64,000 nucleotides of DNA from Aliishimia ponticola (GCF_004803475.1 NZ_SRKY01000001.1:744001-808000); one strand, 5' to 3'. Counted from the first letter of the stretch, positions 15,146-24,652 are shown. Program-made: numbers and translations. The notes: a model not told the origin generated them from the sequence alone.

Positions 15146-16186
15146 TCAGCTATCGACCTCAACGAATTGCAATGCCAGATCGGCATCCCCCTTGCCCAGC
15201 CAGTCCGGGCAAGGCAGGTCTTTTTCCTTCAGGAACGCAGGATTGAAGAGCTTTGACTGATAACGCGTGCCATAGTCGCACAGCACCGTCACGATCGTAT
15301 GGCCCGGACCCATTTCCTTGGCCATGCGGATCGCACCCGCGATGTTGATGCCGGTGGACCCGCCCATGCACAGACCTTCCTCGCGCAGCAGGTCGAACAC
15401 GATTGGCAGCGCTTCGGTATCAGGAACGCGGGTGACGAAATCGGGGGTGAACCCTTCAAGGTTCTTGGTGATCCGGACCTGGCCGATCCCTTCGGCGATA
15501 GAGCCGCCCTCGGTCGAAATCTCGCCCGTGGTGTAAAAGCTGTACAGCCCCGCGCCTTCCGGATCGACCAGACCGACCTTCACGCCCTTGGGTTGCAGCG
15601 CCATCGCGATGCCCGCAACGGTGCCGCCCGACCCCGCCGCGCAGATGAACCCATCCACCTTGCCGCCAGTCTGTTCCCAGATTTCCGGGCCGGTGGTTTC
15701 CACATGCGCCTGCCGGTTCGCCACATTGTCGAACTGGTTGGCCCAGATCGCGCCATTCGGCTCCGTCTTGGCAAGTTCCTCGGCCAAGCGTCTGGAATAA
15801 TGTACGAAATTATTCGGGTTGCGATAGGGTTTCGCGGGCACCTGGACCAGTTCGGCCCCGGCCAGACGCAGCATGTCCTTCTTTTCTTCGGACTGGGTTT
15901 CCGGAATGACAATCACGGTGCGAAAGCCCATGGACGCGCCAACCAGCGCCAAGCCGATCCCGGTATTGCCCGCCGTCCCTTCGACAATCGTGCCGCCGGG
16001 TTTCAACGTGCCCCGCGCGATTGCGTCGCGAATGATGTAAAGCGCCGCGCGGTCTTTCACCGATTGGCCGGGGTTGAGAAACTCAGCCTTGCCGAGGATC
16101 TCGCAGCCGGTTTCTTCGCTGGCCTTGCGCAGCCGGATCAGCGGCGTGTTTCCAACCGCATCGGCGAGGTCTTGGGCAATTCGCAT
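15146..16186 (-). CDS. cysK: Cysteine synthase A
   Basis: 346-residue PLP enzyme forming L-cysteine from O-acetylserine and sulfide. The PLP lysine lies in NPGQSVKDRAA near residue 40; EGTAGNTGIGLAL is the substrate loop and AAGSGGTVAG the phosphate-binding loop. It is somewhat longer than the E. coli enzyme (about 320). The start with AGGAAGG upstream is preferred over longer frames. Linkage to trgA and trgB reproduces the Rhodobacter sphaeroides tellurite-resistance locus, where cysteine synthesis supports oxyanion resistance. Confidence 0.95.
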   Translation of the reverse strand: MRIAQDLADAVGNTPLIRLRKASEETGCEILGKAEFLNPGQSVKDRAALYIIRDAIARGTLKPGGTIVEGTAGNTGIGLALVGASMGFRTVIVIPETQSEEKKDMLRLAGAELVQVPAKPYRNPNNFVHYSRRLAEELAKTEPNGAIWANQFDNVANRQAHVETTGPEIWEQTGGKVDGFICAAGSGGTVAGIAMALQPKGVKVGLVDPEGAGLYSFYTTGEISTEGGSIAEGIGQVRITKNLEGFTPDFVTRVPDTEALPIVFDLLREEGLCMGGSTGINIAGAIRMAKEMGPGHTIVTVLCDYGTRYQSKLFNPAFLKEKDLPCPDWLGKGDADLALQFVEVDS

Positions 16187-16239
16187 CACGTCTTCCTTCC
16201 TGTCTCGTTCGTCAAGGGTATCGGCGTGGGGCATACGCC

Positions 16240-17349
16240 TCAAGCGCTGCGCAACCGATCCCTGTGCCGCGCCAGCCAGTATCCCGCCAGCACAAGCGGC
16301 GCCACCGACAATTGCTGAGCGTCGAGCCGCGCCATGAAGTCATCGAAATCCAGCAGGTGTGAACGGATATTCTCACCCTCGGATTCCAACCCGGCAACAC
16401 CGTCACTGCCATCGGGCAGATCGGCGATGCCCACATAGATGTAGAAGAAATCCGTACTTCCGCCAGGGCTGGCATAGGCTTCGGCCACCAGTTCAAGGCT
16501 TTGCAGGTCAAGCCGCGCCTCTTCCTGCGCCTCGCGCCGTGCGGCCTCTTCCGGGGTTTCCCCCGGATCGACATGGCCCGCAATGGGTTCCAGTTGCCAT
16601 GCACCCGCATCGCCGCGCGCGATGGGACCAAGCCGCGCCTGTTCGACCAGCAGCACCCGGTCGCGCACCGGGTCATAGGGCAGCACAAGCGCCGCATCCA
16701 TCCCGTGAAAGACCGCACGCCGCAGTGGCGGGGTCATGTCCCCATCGAAGGTTTCGGTCCGCAGCGTGAAGTCTTCAAGCGCGTAGAAATCGGCATAGGC
16801 CAGATGGCGGCTGTCAAATTCGATCCGCCCGGTGCCGCCCGTGGGCTTTTGCCCGGCCCGCAGCCGCGATCCCGCGCGTTTGCGAATGGCCGGAAACATG
16901 CGCGCCACTTCGGTTGCCGGGCGCACCCCCATATGCCGCATCACCTCGCACGCGGCCTCGACACTCAGCCCGCCCCAGTCGGCCACCCATGTATCCAGAT
17001 CGAAAGGCGCGCCCGGCGGTCCGACCTGTGGCCCCGGCAAATACATCTGGGCATCGCCCGCGCTGGTGGTAACATCCACCACATCATAGCCAAAGCCGCC
17101 TTCGTAGAAATCAAGCCGCGCGCGATCCTCGGCACTTAGCCCCGACAGCAGCAGCCCCGTCGCCTGCGCATCGGGCAGCCCCAGCCGGATCATCGGATAG
17201 CTTTCGCCCGCAACCCAGGTGACCGCCGCGTGATCCAGCACCGCTGGCGTCAGTTCGTCCGCCGCAGGCCGGCGTCCCAGAACCACTTCAAGCAGGTCAA
17301 GATGGCGCAACGTGCCATACAGGAAAAGTGTCAACGCCAAGTCCGCCAT
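16240..17349 (-). CDS. trgB: TrgB: cyclotransferase-like domain fused to a Nudix domain
   Basis: 369 residues. The first 150 form a gamma-glutamylcyclotransferase-like fold (LFLYGTLRHLDLLEVVLG, with the YGTLR substrate loop). The C-terminal part is an ADP-ribose pyrophosphatase-type Nudix hydrolase with GHVDPGETPEEAARREAQEE. In the Nudix box the final Gly of the consensus is replaced by Arg (EEARL), while the metal-binding Glu residues remain. TrgB was defined genetically in R. sphaeroides as needed for tellurite resistance. Its 5' end overlaps the end of trgA by 19 bp. Confidence 0.88.
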   Translation of the reverse strand: MADLALTLFLYGTLRHLDLLEVVLGRRPAADELTPAVLDHAAVTWVAGESYPMIRLGLPDAQATGLLLSGLSAEDRARLDFYEGGFGYDVVDVTTSAGDAQMYLPGPQVGPPGAPFDLDTWVADWGGLSVEAACEVMRHMGVRPATEVARMFPAIRKRAGSRLRAGQKPTGGTGRIEFDSRHLAYADFYALEDFTLRTETFDGDMTPPLRRAVFHGMDAALVLPYDPVRDRVLLVEQARLGPIARGDAGAWQLEPIAGHVDPGETPEEAARREAQEEARLDLQSLELVAEAYASPGGSTDFFYIYVGIADLPDGSDGVAGLESEGENIRSHLLDFDDFMARLDAQQLSVAPLVLAGYWLARHRDRLRSA

Positions 17350-17780
17350 GCATATTCGGTCAGGACACCAGAAACGAAGGCACCCACCGCCGCGGTTCCG
17401 ATAATCGGAGCCGTCAGCAGCAGCAATCCCCATTCGGCACCGATCTCGAACACGGCGGCAATCGCATCAAACGGACCGTCATACCGGTTCTTCATCGCCA
17501 GACGGACCATTTCGTTACACGCCTGCAAGAAGAGCCCCCACAGCATCAGCAAGAACACCCCGGTAATCCCGTTGGTGATCGCAGCCGACACCCCACGCCC
17601 GGCCCGTTTGCCCATGGACACCCAGCCGACGACGATGCCGACGACAACGTTCACATAGACGAAATAACCGAAATTGGTTTCACCGACCGCTTCTTCGTAA
17701 ACAGGCATGATGAGGCCCGACAAAAGAAAGGCCACAATTGCAAGGGATACGGCGGCCACAAGTCGCGCGGCGTCGGGCAT
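17331..17780 (-). CDS. trgA: TrgA family membrane protein, tellurite resistance
   Basis: 149-residue inner-membrane protein with four predicted helices: near residues 5-27, 40-57, 72-90 and 115-138. The sequence and its position directly before trgB and cysK match TrgA of Rhodobacter sphaeroides, a family with no known biochemical activity. The trgB start lies within its last 19 bp. The cfa gene ends 27 bp upstream of its start, so transcription may begin further upstream. Confidence 0.88.
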   Translation of the reverse strand: MPDAARLVAAVSLAIVAFLLSGLIMPVYEEAVGETNFGYFVYVNVVVGIVVGWVSMGKRAGRGVSAAITNGITGVFLLMLWGLFLQACNEMVRLAMKNRYDGPFDAIAAVFEIGAEWGLLLLTAPIIGTAAVGAFVSGVLTEYAWRTWR

Positions 17781-17807
17781 ATCGCTCTCCTCTCGGGCGG
17801 CCTTCTG

Positions 17808-19019
17808 CTAGATGGGCCGCTTGATCGTGATTTGCGTCACGTCACAATTGGCACTTTCAAAGGTCGCCGCGCAAGAGGTCAGGTAGAAATTCCACATCCG
17901 CTGGAACCTGTCATCAAAGCCCATTTCCGCGATGTGATCCCATTTTTCGTTGAACGTCTCGTGCCAGCGGCGCAGCGTGAGCGAGTAGCTTTGACCAAAT
18001 TCGACAGAGCGTTCGACGCTGAGCCCGGCCTGCAAAATCTGCTCGCGCAGCGCCGTCGGGCTGGGCAGCATCCCGCCGGGGAAGATGTATTTCTGAATGA
18101 AATCAACGCCTCGGCGGTAAATCTCCCAGCGGCGATCCTGCACGGTGATGATCTGCAACGTGGCATTGGCCCCGGGTTTGAGCCGTTCTCGCACGGTTTC
18201 GAAATAGGTCGGCCAATACCGTTCGCCCACCGCTTCGAACATCTCGATCGACGCGATCCCATCATAGACGCCGCGTTCATCGCGGTAATCCTGAAGTTTG
18301 AACTCCACCTGATCCTGCAAGCCAAGCCGCGCGATACGCTCCTGCGCATAGTTGAACTGTTCCTGGCTGATGGTCAGCCCGGTGACGCGCATCCCGCGTT
18401 CCTTGGCCGCGTATTCCGCAAAGCCGCCCCAGCCGCAGCCGATTTCCAGCAGGTGATCGCCGGGCTTCGCCCCCATCTGGTCGATCATGGAGGCATATTT
18501 CGCCGTTTGCGCCTTTTCGGTGCTTTCCTGCCCGGTCTCAAACAGCGCCGACGAATAAGTCATCGTATCGTCCAGCCACAGCCCGTAGAAATCATTCCCC
18601 AGATCGTAGTGATAAGAGATATTCTTGCGCGCCTGCCGTTTGTGATTGCGTTGCAGCCAGAAGCGGAACTTCTCGAAGGCGCGCAGCACGCTTTGCCCCG
18701 GAAACCCGTCATAGATGTCGTCGTTATCGGCATGGACCAGGTCCATGAAGGCCTGCAAGTCCGGCGTGGACCACCATTGATCCAGATAGGCGTCGCAAAA
18801 GCCCAGATCCCCTTCGCGGATCAGGCGCGCAAAGATATCCGGGTTGTGGATATGCAATTCCGCCACCGGGCCGGGATTGCGCCCGCCCGCACGAAAGCGG
18901 CGCCCGTCGGCCAGCACGAAATCAAGCCGCCCGTTCTCCATGTCCTTGGCGATGCGGAACACCTGCGCGAAATAGCGCGGCAGGTCCTGCTGCCCGTCTG
19001 TTGTTGTCAGGATCGTCAT
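17808..19019 (-). CDS. cfa: Cyclopropane-fatty-acyl-phospholipid synthase
   Basis: 403-residue SAM-dependent enzyme adding a methylene bridge to unsaturated membrane lipids. It has an N-terminal lipid-binding region, then the family motif YSSALFETGQESTEKAQ and the SAM site LLEIGCGWGGFAEYAA; EMFEAVGERYWPTYF is also diagnostic. The ATG at 19019 is preferred over a TTG six bases upstream. It lies between photolyase-linked genes and trgA; in R. sphaeroides, cfaA and phrA belong to the singlet-oxygen sigma-E response, so similar control is possible. Confidence 0.93.
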   Translation of the reverse strand: MTILTTTDGQQDLPRYFAQVFRIAKDMENGRLDFVLADGRRFRAGGRNPGPVAELHIHNPDIFARLIREGDLGFCDAYLDQWWSTPDLQAFMDLVHADNDDIYDGFPGQSVLRAFEKFRFWLQRNHKRQARKNISYHYDLGNDFYGLWLDDTMTYSSALFETGQESTEKAQTAKYASMIDQMGAKPGDHLLEIGCGWGGFAEYAAKERGMRVTGLTISQEQFNYAQERIARLGLQDQVEFKLQDYRDERGVYDGIASIEMFEAVGERYWPTYFETVRERLKPGANATLQIITVQDRRWEIYRRGVDFIQKYIFPGGMLPSPTALREQILQAGLSVERSVEFGQSYSLTLRRWHETFNEKWDHIAEMGFDDRFQRMWNFYLTSCAATFESANCDVTQITIKRPI

Positions 19020-19084
19020 TCTCAAGCCCCCGTAAGTCCCTCAAGACTAATGCGAAAGCTGTATCGGGCAAGGGCCGAGTTTCA

Positions 19085-19663
19085 TCAGGCCGCGTTTCGG
19101 CCCAGATCGGCCATGCGCGCCAACAGCTTTTCCACCCGTTCCGCGGGCAACTCCCCCACGCCGCCGATGATCGTCTGCCTTACCGGGCCGACCCCTGTCA
19201 GCCACAGAACCGACCGGCGCAACATCCGCAGCCCGAAGGCGCCAAAGATCAGGCGATAGGCCCAGGCCGGGGCACCCATCGGCACGATCAGCCGGACAGA
19301 GCGCCCCTTCAAATGCCGTTTTACCCCTGATTTGGCGTCGATCTGAAAGGCAAAACCTTCGCGCAGAGTTTGCTCCATCCACGCCTTGAGCCGCGCAGGC
19401 ATGGAACCAAGCCAAAGCGGAAAGATCAGCACGATATGCCCGGCCCAAAGCAAATCCTGCTGTGCGGCCTGCGCATATTCAGGAACCGCGCCCGATTTGA
19501 AGTCGTCCTGATTGCGCAGGAAGGCGATCTGATGTTCTGCCGGGGTTTGAATGCGCAACGCATGGCCAGCCGCGCGCGCGCCGTTTGCATACGCCTCTGC
19601 CAAAGCGTGGCACAGATGGCCCCCCGCGGGGTCGGGATGCCCCTGAATGATCAGAATGTTCAT
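19085..19663 (-). CDS. Flavodoxin-fold NAD(P)H dehydrogenase (quinone) family protein
   Basis: 192 residues resembling MdaB/NQO-type FMN/FAD reductases: MNILIIQGHPDPAGGHLCHA at the N-terminus, the nucleotide-binding LIFPLWLGSMPARLKAWMEQ near residue 80, and a family-typical GRSVRLIVPMGAPAW. It likely performs two-electron reduction of quinones or electrophiles. It sits between photolyase and cfa in the same orientation, which fits an oxidant-stress role. Confidence 0.85.
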   Translation of the reverse strand: MNILIIQGHPDPAGGHLCHALAEAYANGARAAGHALRIQTPAEHQIAFLRNQDDFKSGAVPEYAQAAQQDLLWAGHIVLIFPLWLGSMPARLKAWMEQTLREGFAFQIDAKSGVKRHLKGRSVRLIVPMGAPAWAYRLIFGAFGLRMLRRSVLWLTGVGPVRQTIIGGVGELPAERVEKLLARMADLGRNAA

Positions 19664-19748
19664 GCGCCGTCCCCCTCATGCGATCATCTCACCAAGAAAA
19701 TTTCGCATGACCACCCCGCACGCACATTGCGCGAGGTCAATGACCGGC

Positions 19749-21161
19749 TCAGAAATCGCGGTTCTCATAGGCGTCCAGCGCCCGTTTGCGCCCCCGGTCC
19801 GCCGCAACGATCGGATCGGGATAGCTGTCACTGGCGGACATGTTCCAGCGCTTCGGGATCGCCTCGAAATAGCGCAGCGCGTCCTCATGCGGGTCGGATT
19901 TGCCTTCGGCGATCCATCGGTCCACGTAGTCCCGGTTCGGATCGAACTTTTCGCGCTGCGTTACCGGGTTGAAGACCCGGAAATACGGCGTCGCATCGGG
20001 ACCGGAGCCGGAAGACCACTGCCATCCCATCGCGTTGGATGCCGGATCCCAGTCGATCAGGCAGTCCTCGAACCATTTCTGACCGATCCGCCAGTGGCAC
20101 ATCAGGTGCTTGGTCAGGTAAGAGGCGACGATCATCCGTGCGCGGTTGTGCATCCGCCCGGTCACGTACATCTCCCGCATCCCCGCATCGACAAAGCGGA
20201 TACCGGTGCGGCCCTGCTTCCAAGCCAGCACCTCGGCCTTGCGCTCATCCTCGTTCCACGGAAAGGCATCCCAATCCGGCTTCCAGTTTTCCGAAACGAT
20301 CCGCGGGGTATGGTGCATCAGGTGATAGGCGAACTCGCGCCAGATCAGTTCCTTGAGGAAGGTCTCAGCGCCGTCTTTGCCATCCTCATGGGCGCGCAGC
20401 CCCGCATGCCAACATTGATGGGGGCTGATCTCCCCCAGCGCGAGGTTTTCGGACAGACAAGAGGTGCCATCCTGATCGGGCCGGTCGCGTGAGGCGTCAT
20501 ACCCATCGACAATCTGTCCGACAAAGGCCCCCAGCCGCGATTGCGCGGCCTGTTCACCCAGCCGCACGAATGGGCGCACCACATCCGCGCCGCGCCGCAT
20601 CGCCGCGCCAAGCCCCCAGTCTTCCAGCCGGTCGCTATCCGGCCAGCTATCGGGCGCAGGGATCGTCCCGGGCGTCGGCAGGGGCGCTTCGACCTCCCTG
20701 CCCTTCACCGTCTTCCAGAACGGCGTGAAAACCTTGTAATAACCGCCGGTCTTGGTCTGCGTGCTCCATGGTTCGAACATCAGATGGCCGCCAAAGCTCT
20801 TGGCGTCGATCCCGTCCTGCTTGAGTGCCGATTTCACATCCGTGTCACGCTCTACTGCGCCCGGATCGTATTGCCGGGTCCAATAGACGCGGGTCGCACC
20901 GGTTTCGCGGATCAGCGCGCGCAGGTTTTCAAGCGCATTGCCCCGGCGCAGGATCAGGCGACTGCCCTTGTCCTTGAGCGATGTGGCGAAATGTTTCAGC
21001 CCGAGGCCCAAGCGCCATTTCGGCGCCGCGCCAAGGTCATCGGCCAGATCATCATAGATGAACACCGGAATCACAGGCCCGCCCTCGCAGGCGGCGCTTA
21101 GCGCGGGATGGTCAGACAGCCGCAGATCGCGGCGCAGCCAAAGAAGTGTCGTCTCGGTCAT
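19749..21161 (-). CDS. phrB: Deoxyribodipyrimidine photolyase
   Basis: 470-residue light-dependent DNA repair flavoprotein. The N-terminal antenna domain begins TTLLWLRRDLRLSDHPALSA. The C-terminal FAD domain has the class I signature residues SENLALGEISPHQCWH, RTGIRFVDAGMREMYVTGRMHNRARM and GWQWSSGSGPDATPYFRVFN. Trp residues for the electron-transfer chain are present. It is the upstream gene of the block photolyase, oxidoreductase, cfa, trgA, trgB, cysK. Confidence 0.95.
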   Translation of the reverse strand: MTETTLLWLRRDLRLSDHPALSAACEGGPVIPVFIYDDLADDLGAAPKWRLGLGLKHFATSLKDKGSRLILRRGNALENLRALIRETGATRVYWTRQYDPGAVERDTDVKSALKQDGIDAKSFGGHLMFEPWSTQTKTGGYYKVFTPFWKTVKGREVEAPLPTPGTIPAPDSWPDSDRLEDWGLGAAMRRGADVVRPFVRLGEQAAQSRLGAFVGQIVDGYDASRDRPDQDGTSCLSENLALGEISPHQCWHAGLRAHEDGKDGAETFLKELIWREFAYHLMHHTPRIVSENWKPDWDAFPWNEDERKAEVLAWKQGRTGIRFVDAGMREMYVTGRMHNRARMIVASYLTKHLMCHWRIGQKWFEDCLIDWDPASNAMGWQWSSGSGPDATPYFRVFNPVTQREKFDPNRDYVDRWIAEGKSDPHEDALRYFEAIPKRWNMSASDSYPDPIVAADRGRKRALDAYENRDF

Positions 21162-21241
21162 AGCGTTCCAACCTAGCCCGCTGCGCGGCGGTTCAAGGCA
21201 TTTCAGTCGCGTGCGGATCGATCAGGGCAAGGGCCACGCGA

Positions 21242-22447
21242 TCAGAGCACCTTATCCAGCGCCCCGATCAGCCGCGTGACATCGTCGTGGCTGGTGTAGT
21301 GCACGAAACTCAACCGCAGGACGCCCTTGGACACATCCACGCCCATCGCGTCAAGCGGACGCCGCGCATAGAAATCGCCGCCCTCGGCCATGATCCCATG
21401 ATCGGCCAGCGCCGCGGCCACCGGCCTTGCCGCGCGGCCAAGATCAAGCGCCACCGTCGGCGCGCGCCGCTCCGCCTCCACCGGTCCCAAAAGCCGCAGA
21501 TCGTTGCGGTCGCTTGCCCAATCCAGAAGCGGCTGCGTCAGCGCCACCTCCTGTGCGCGCATCATATCATGGGCAGACGCGCCGCCATGATGTGCCTCTA
21601 GCGCGTCGAGGTAATCGGCCATCCCCGCGCAAGCTGCAATCTGCGCATGGTCCGGTCCGGCGGGCGTGAATTTCTTCGGCAGGCTATCGCCGTTGAACCA
21701 ATGGCCCTGATTGGGCAGCAATTCCGCCAGCGGCTCGCGCACGACCATGATACCCTGATGCGGCCCATAGGTCTTGTAGGCGGAAAACAGGTAGATGTCG
21801 CAGCCCAGATCCCCGACATTGGGCAGCCCGTGCGGCGCATAGCTGACCCCGTCCACACAGACAAAGGCGCCCGCCGCATGGGCAATGGCGGTGATCTCCG
21901 GCACCGGATTGATCTCTGCCACCACGTTGGAGCAGTGCGGGAAGCACACAAGGCGCACGGATTCGTCCAGCAGATCGGCCAACGCGGCCGGGTCCAGATG
22001 CCCGGTCGCCGGATCGACTTTCCATTCGCGGATTTCGATCCCGCGCTCCGCAAGCCGCCGCCACGGGCCGGAATTGGCCTCGTGATCCTGATTGGTGACG
22101 ATGATCGCCTCGCCCGGCGCCATCCATTCGGCAAAGGCCTGCGCCAGAACATAGGTGTTCTGCGTGGTGGACGGACCGAAGCTGAGCTCCTGTTCCGCCA
22201 CACCAAGTCGGGCGGATAGACGGGTTCGCGCCTCGTCCATCTCTGCGCCGCCCAGCCGGCTCGCCTCATAGGCGGAATAGGGCTGCACCTTGCGCGCGCG
22301 GTAGAACCGCGTCAGCCGGTCGATCACCGGGGCGCAGGCATAGCTGCCGCCAGCGTTGCAGAAAAACGCCTGCCCCTCGAGCGAAGGTTCGGAAAAGGCA
22401 GGGAATTGAGAGCGGACGAATTCAAGATCAAGTGTCATGGCGCGCAT
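21242..22447 (-). CDS. Class V aminotransferase family protein
   Basis: 401-residue PLP enzyme of the cysteine desulfurase/isopenicillin-epimerase-like group. GGSYACAPVIDRLTRFY opens the fold and the PLP lysine lies in LFSAYKTYGPHQG. VCVDGVSYAPHGLPNVGDLG holds the usual Asp that contacts the PLP pyridine. No active-site cysteine loop like that of IscS is evident, so desulfurase activity is doubtful. The start is either 22447 or 22438. Upstream lies the BCCT transporter terminator. Confidence 0.85.
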   Translation of the reverse strand: MRAMTLDLEFVRSQFPAFSEPSLEGQAFFCNAGGSYACAPVIDRLTRFYRARKVQPYSAYEASRLGGAEMDEARTRLSARLGVAEQELSFGPSTTQNTYVLAQAFAEWMAPGEAIIVTNQDHEANSGPWRRLAERGIEIREWKVDPATGHLDPAALADLLDESVRLVCFPHCSNVVAEINPVPEITAIAHAAGAFVCVDGVSYAPHGLPNVGDLGCDIYLFSAYKTYGPHQGIMVVREPLAELLPNQGHWFNGDSLPKKFTPAGPDHAQIAACAGMADYLDALEAHHGGASAHDMMRAQEVALTQPLLDWASDRNDLRLLGPVEAERRAPTVALDLGRAARPVAAALADHGIMAEGGDFYARRPLDAMGVDVSKGVLRLSFVHYTSHDDVTRLIGALDKVL

Positions 22448-22477
22448 CAGAACGCCCTGCCGCGCCAAAGGTCAAGA

Positions 22478-22502
22478 CGGCCCCGACATGCCATCGGGGC
22501 CG
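22478..22502 (-). terminator. Hairpin after the BCCT transporter gene
   Basis: CGGCCCCGA pairs perfectly with TCGGGGCCG around a 7-base loop, 13 bp beyond the transporter stop. On the minus strand it is followed by TCTTGACCTTT, a weak T-rich tail. It may terminate transporter transcription before the aminotransferase gene. Confidence 0.55.
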
Positions 22503-22514
22503 CCCCTGTTTCGA

Positions 22515-24152
22515 TCAGCGTTGCGCGCGTTCGCTCATCAACCCGCGCGTGATCGCCCAGCACATCAAAAGCAGAATGGCGGCGAAAGGCAGCCCGGTCG
22601 ACAGCACCATCGCCTGCAAGGAGGCAAGCCCGCCCCCGATCAGCAATGCAATGGCCACCGCCCCTTCGAAGATGCACCAGAACACCCGCTGCGGCAGAGG
22701 CGCATCCACCTTGCCGCCCGCCGTGATCGTGTCGATCACCAGCGACCCGGAATCAGAGGATGTAACGAAGAAGACGATGACCAGAATGATGCCGATAAAG
22801 CTGGTGATGGAGGCCAACGGCAACTCCGCCAGCATCCGGAACAGCTTTAGCTCAAGCGGCGCGTTCTGCACCGATGTCACCCCGTCCTGAAGGAACTGGG
22901 TTATCGCGGTGCCGCCGAACACGCTCATCCACAAGATGCAGACGAAGGAGGGGATCAGCAGAACGCAGATGATGAACTCACGCACAGTCCGGCCCCGGCT
23001 GACGCGGGCGATGAACATGCCCACGAAAGGGGACCAACTGATCCACCACGCCCAGTAAAACGAAGTCCAGCCCTGCATGTAATTGGTATCCTCGCGGCCA
23101 AACGGCATCGACAGCGGCAGGATGTTCTGACCATAGGCCACGATACTGTCCCAAAAGAGCGCCAACAAGGCCGCCGTCGGCCCCACGATCAGCACGAACA
23201 GAAGCAGCAGAAAGGCGAGGCCCATATTGATCTCGGACAGGATTTTGACGCCGCCATCCAGCCCCCGCACCACAGAGATCAGCGCAATCGCGGTGATCCC
23301 GGTGATCAGCAGCACCTCGGACGTGGTCCCGATCGGCAATCCGAACAGGAGGTTCAGCCCTGCATTGGCCTGCGTCGCGCCATATCCCAGCGAGGTCGCA
23401 AGCCCGAACAGCGTGGCGAACACTGCAAGGATATCGATGATATGCCCGGTCCAGCCCCAGACACGCTCGCCAAAAATCGGATAGAACGCGGACCGGATCG
23501 TCAGCGGCAAACCCTTGTTATAGCTGAACAGCGCCAGTGCCAGAGCGACCACCGCATACATGCCCCACGGGTGCAGCCCCCAGTGATAGATCGTCGCCGC
23601 CATGCCCAGCCGCACCGCGCCTGCCTCATCGCCCGCCGCGCCGCCAAGCGGGGCCCAGTCGGTGCGCACGCCGCCTTCCTCGGTGACACCGCCCAGCGAG
23701 GTTCCGAAATGGCTCATCGGCTCGCTCACGCCATAGAACATCAGACCGATGCCCATACCCGCCGCGAACAACATCGCGAACCAGCCGATATAGGTATAAT
23801 CGGGCCGCGCATCCGCCCCGCCCAGCCGAACGGACCCCAAGGGGCTGACGATCAGAAACAGGCAGAAGATTACAAAGATATTTCCTGCGCCCAGAAAGAA
23901 CCAATCAAAGGTACTGGTCAGCCACGGCCGCAGCGCGCCAAAGACCGCCTCGGCCTGCTCCGGCAAGGCCAGCGCGTAGAACACGAAAGCCACGATGCAC
24001 AGCCCCGAGATCGAGAACACCGGATTGTGCACGTCCAGCCCGAAGGGCCCGATCTGCGTTTCGATATTGTCCTGACCGATCTCGTAATCGGTGTCGATGA
24101 TATCCGCCGTGCCCTCGGGCGCTGGGATGCCTTGATCTGATGTGTCGGCCAT
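22515..24152 (-). CDS. BCCT-family betaine/choline/carnitine-type transporter
   Basis: 545-residue secondary transporter with about 12 membrane helices. Family signatures include MGIGLMFYGVSEP and the Trp-rich helix SFYWAWWISWSPFVGMFIAR followed by VSRGRTVREF. Compatible-solute or choline uptake is expected; the exact substrate is uncertain. The N-terminal cytoplasmic tail is acidic (about 50 residues). It lies 83 bp downstream of a universal stress protein in the same direction, a pairing that fits osmotic stress response. Confidence 0.92.
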   Translation of the reverse strand: MADTSDQGIPAPEGTADIIDTDYEIGQDNIETQIGPFGLDVHNPVFSISGLCIVAFVFYALALPEQAEAVFGALRPWLTSTFDWFFLGAGNIFVIFCLFLIVSPLGSVRLGGADARPDYTYIGWFAMLFAAGMGIGLMFYGVSEPMSHFGTSLGGVTEEGGVRTDWAPLGGAAGDEAGAVRLGMAATIYHWGLHPWGMYAVVALALALFSYNKGLPLTIRSAFYPIFGERVWGWTGHIIDILAVFATLFGLATSLGYGATQANAGLNLLFGLPIGTTSEVLLITGITAIALISVVRGLDGGVKILSEINMGLAFLLLLFVLIVGPTAALLALFWDSIVAYGQNILPLSMPFGREDTNYMQGWTSFYWAWWISWSPFVGMFIARVSRGRTVREFIICVLLIPSFVCILWMSVFGGTAITQFLQDGVTSVQNAPLELKLFRMLAELPLASITSFIGIILVIVFFVTSSDSGSLVIDTITAGGKVDAPLPQRVFWCIFEGAVAIALLIGGGLASLQAMVLSTGLPFAAILLLMCWAITRGLMSERAQR

Positions 24153-24235
24153 GAGGCCTCCTTTGTGTCTTGCTATTGCGCCCCGCGTTGCCGCAGGGCC
24201 GTGTCGCGGCGGGCAAGGCCGAATGACGGACGCGG

Positions 24236-24652
24236 CTAGGCGCGCACCAACATCACCGACACCCCGGCATGTTCCGCCAGAAAGCCACCATGCGACGCCC
24301 AGATGTAATCAGTAGCTTTCGGCAAGTGACTTTCCATCACAACCATGTCCGCCCCGATATCCCGGACTGCTTTCAACAGCACCTTGTTCAGATCGGAGGA
24401 CGGATCATGGGCGATCACCGCATGATGGCCCGTCTTGATGCCTTCTAGCTCGGACTGGGCCGCCGCGAACCGCGCCAAACGCGCCGAAAACTCCGCCGGC
24501 GTATGTCCCAGCGCACCTGGCGCGGCACCAGACACCCCGACATAGGTGATCTTGCTGCCCCAGTGACGCGCAAGATCCGCAGCGCATTTCAGCGACCTAC
24601 CCAACTTCTCCGCATGGGCCAGATCAACCGGGACCATGATATGGGTGAACAT
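24236..24652 (-). CDS. Universal stress protein (UspA family)
   Basis: 138 residues with the Usp fold: MFTHIMVPVDLAHAEKLGRS at the start, an acidic middle helix, and DMVVMESHLPKATDYIWASH before a last strand SVMLVRA. The ATP-binding G-2x-G-9x-G pattern is not fully present near the C-terminus, so it may be of the non-ATP-binding type. A strong CAGGAGGA site supports this start. It precedes the BCCT transporter gene. Confidence 0.88.
   Translation of the reverse strand: MFTHIMVPVDLAHAEKLGRSLKCAADLARHWGSKITYVGVSGAAPGALGHTPAEFSARLARFAAAQSELEGIKTGHHAVIAHDPSSDLNKVLLKAVRDIGADMVVMESHLPKATDYIWASHGGFLAEHAGVSVMLVRA

Noticed and set aside
17328-19259. Plus-strand frame of about 640 codons opposite trgA and cfa
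   Set aside because: Antisense to well-supported genes and without motifs or ribosome-binding site.
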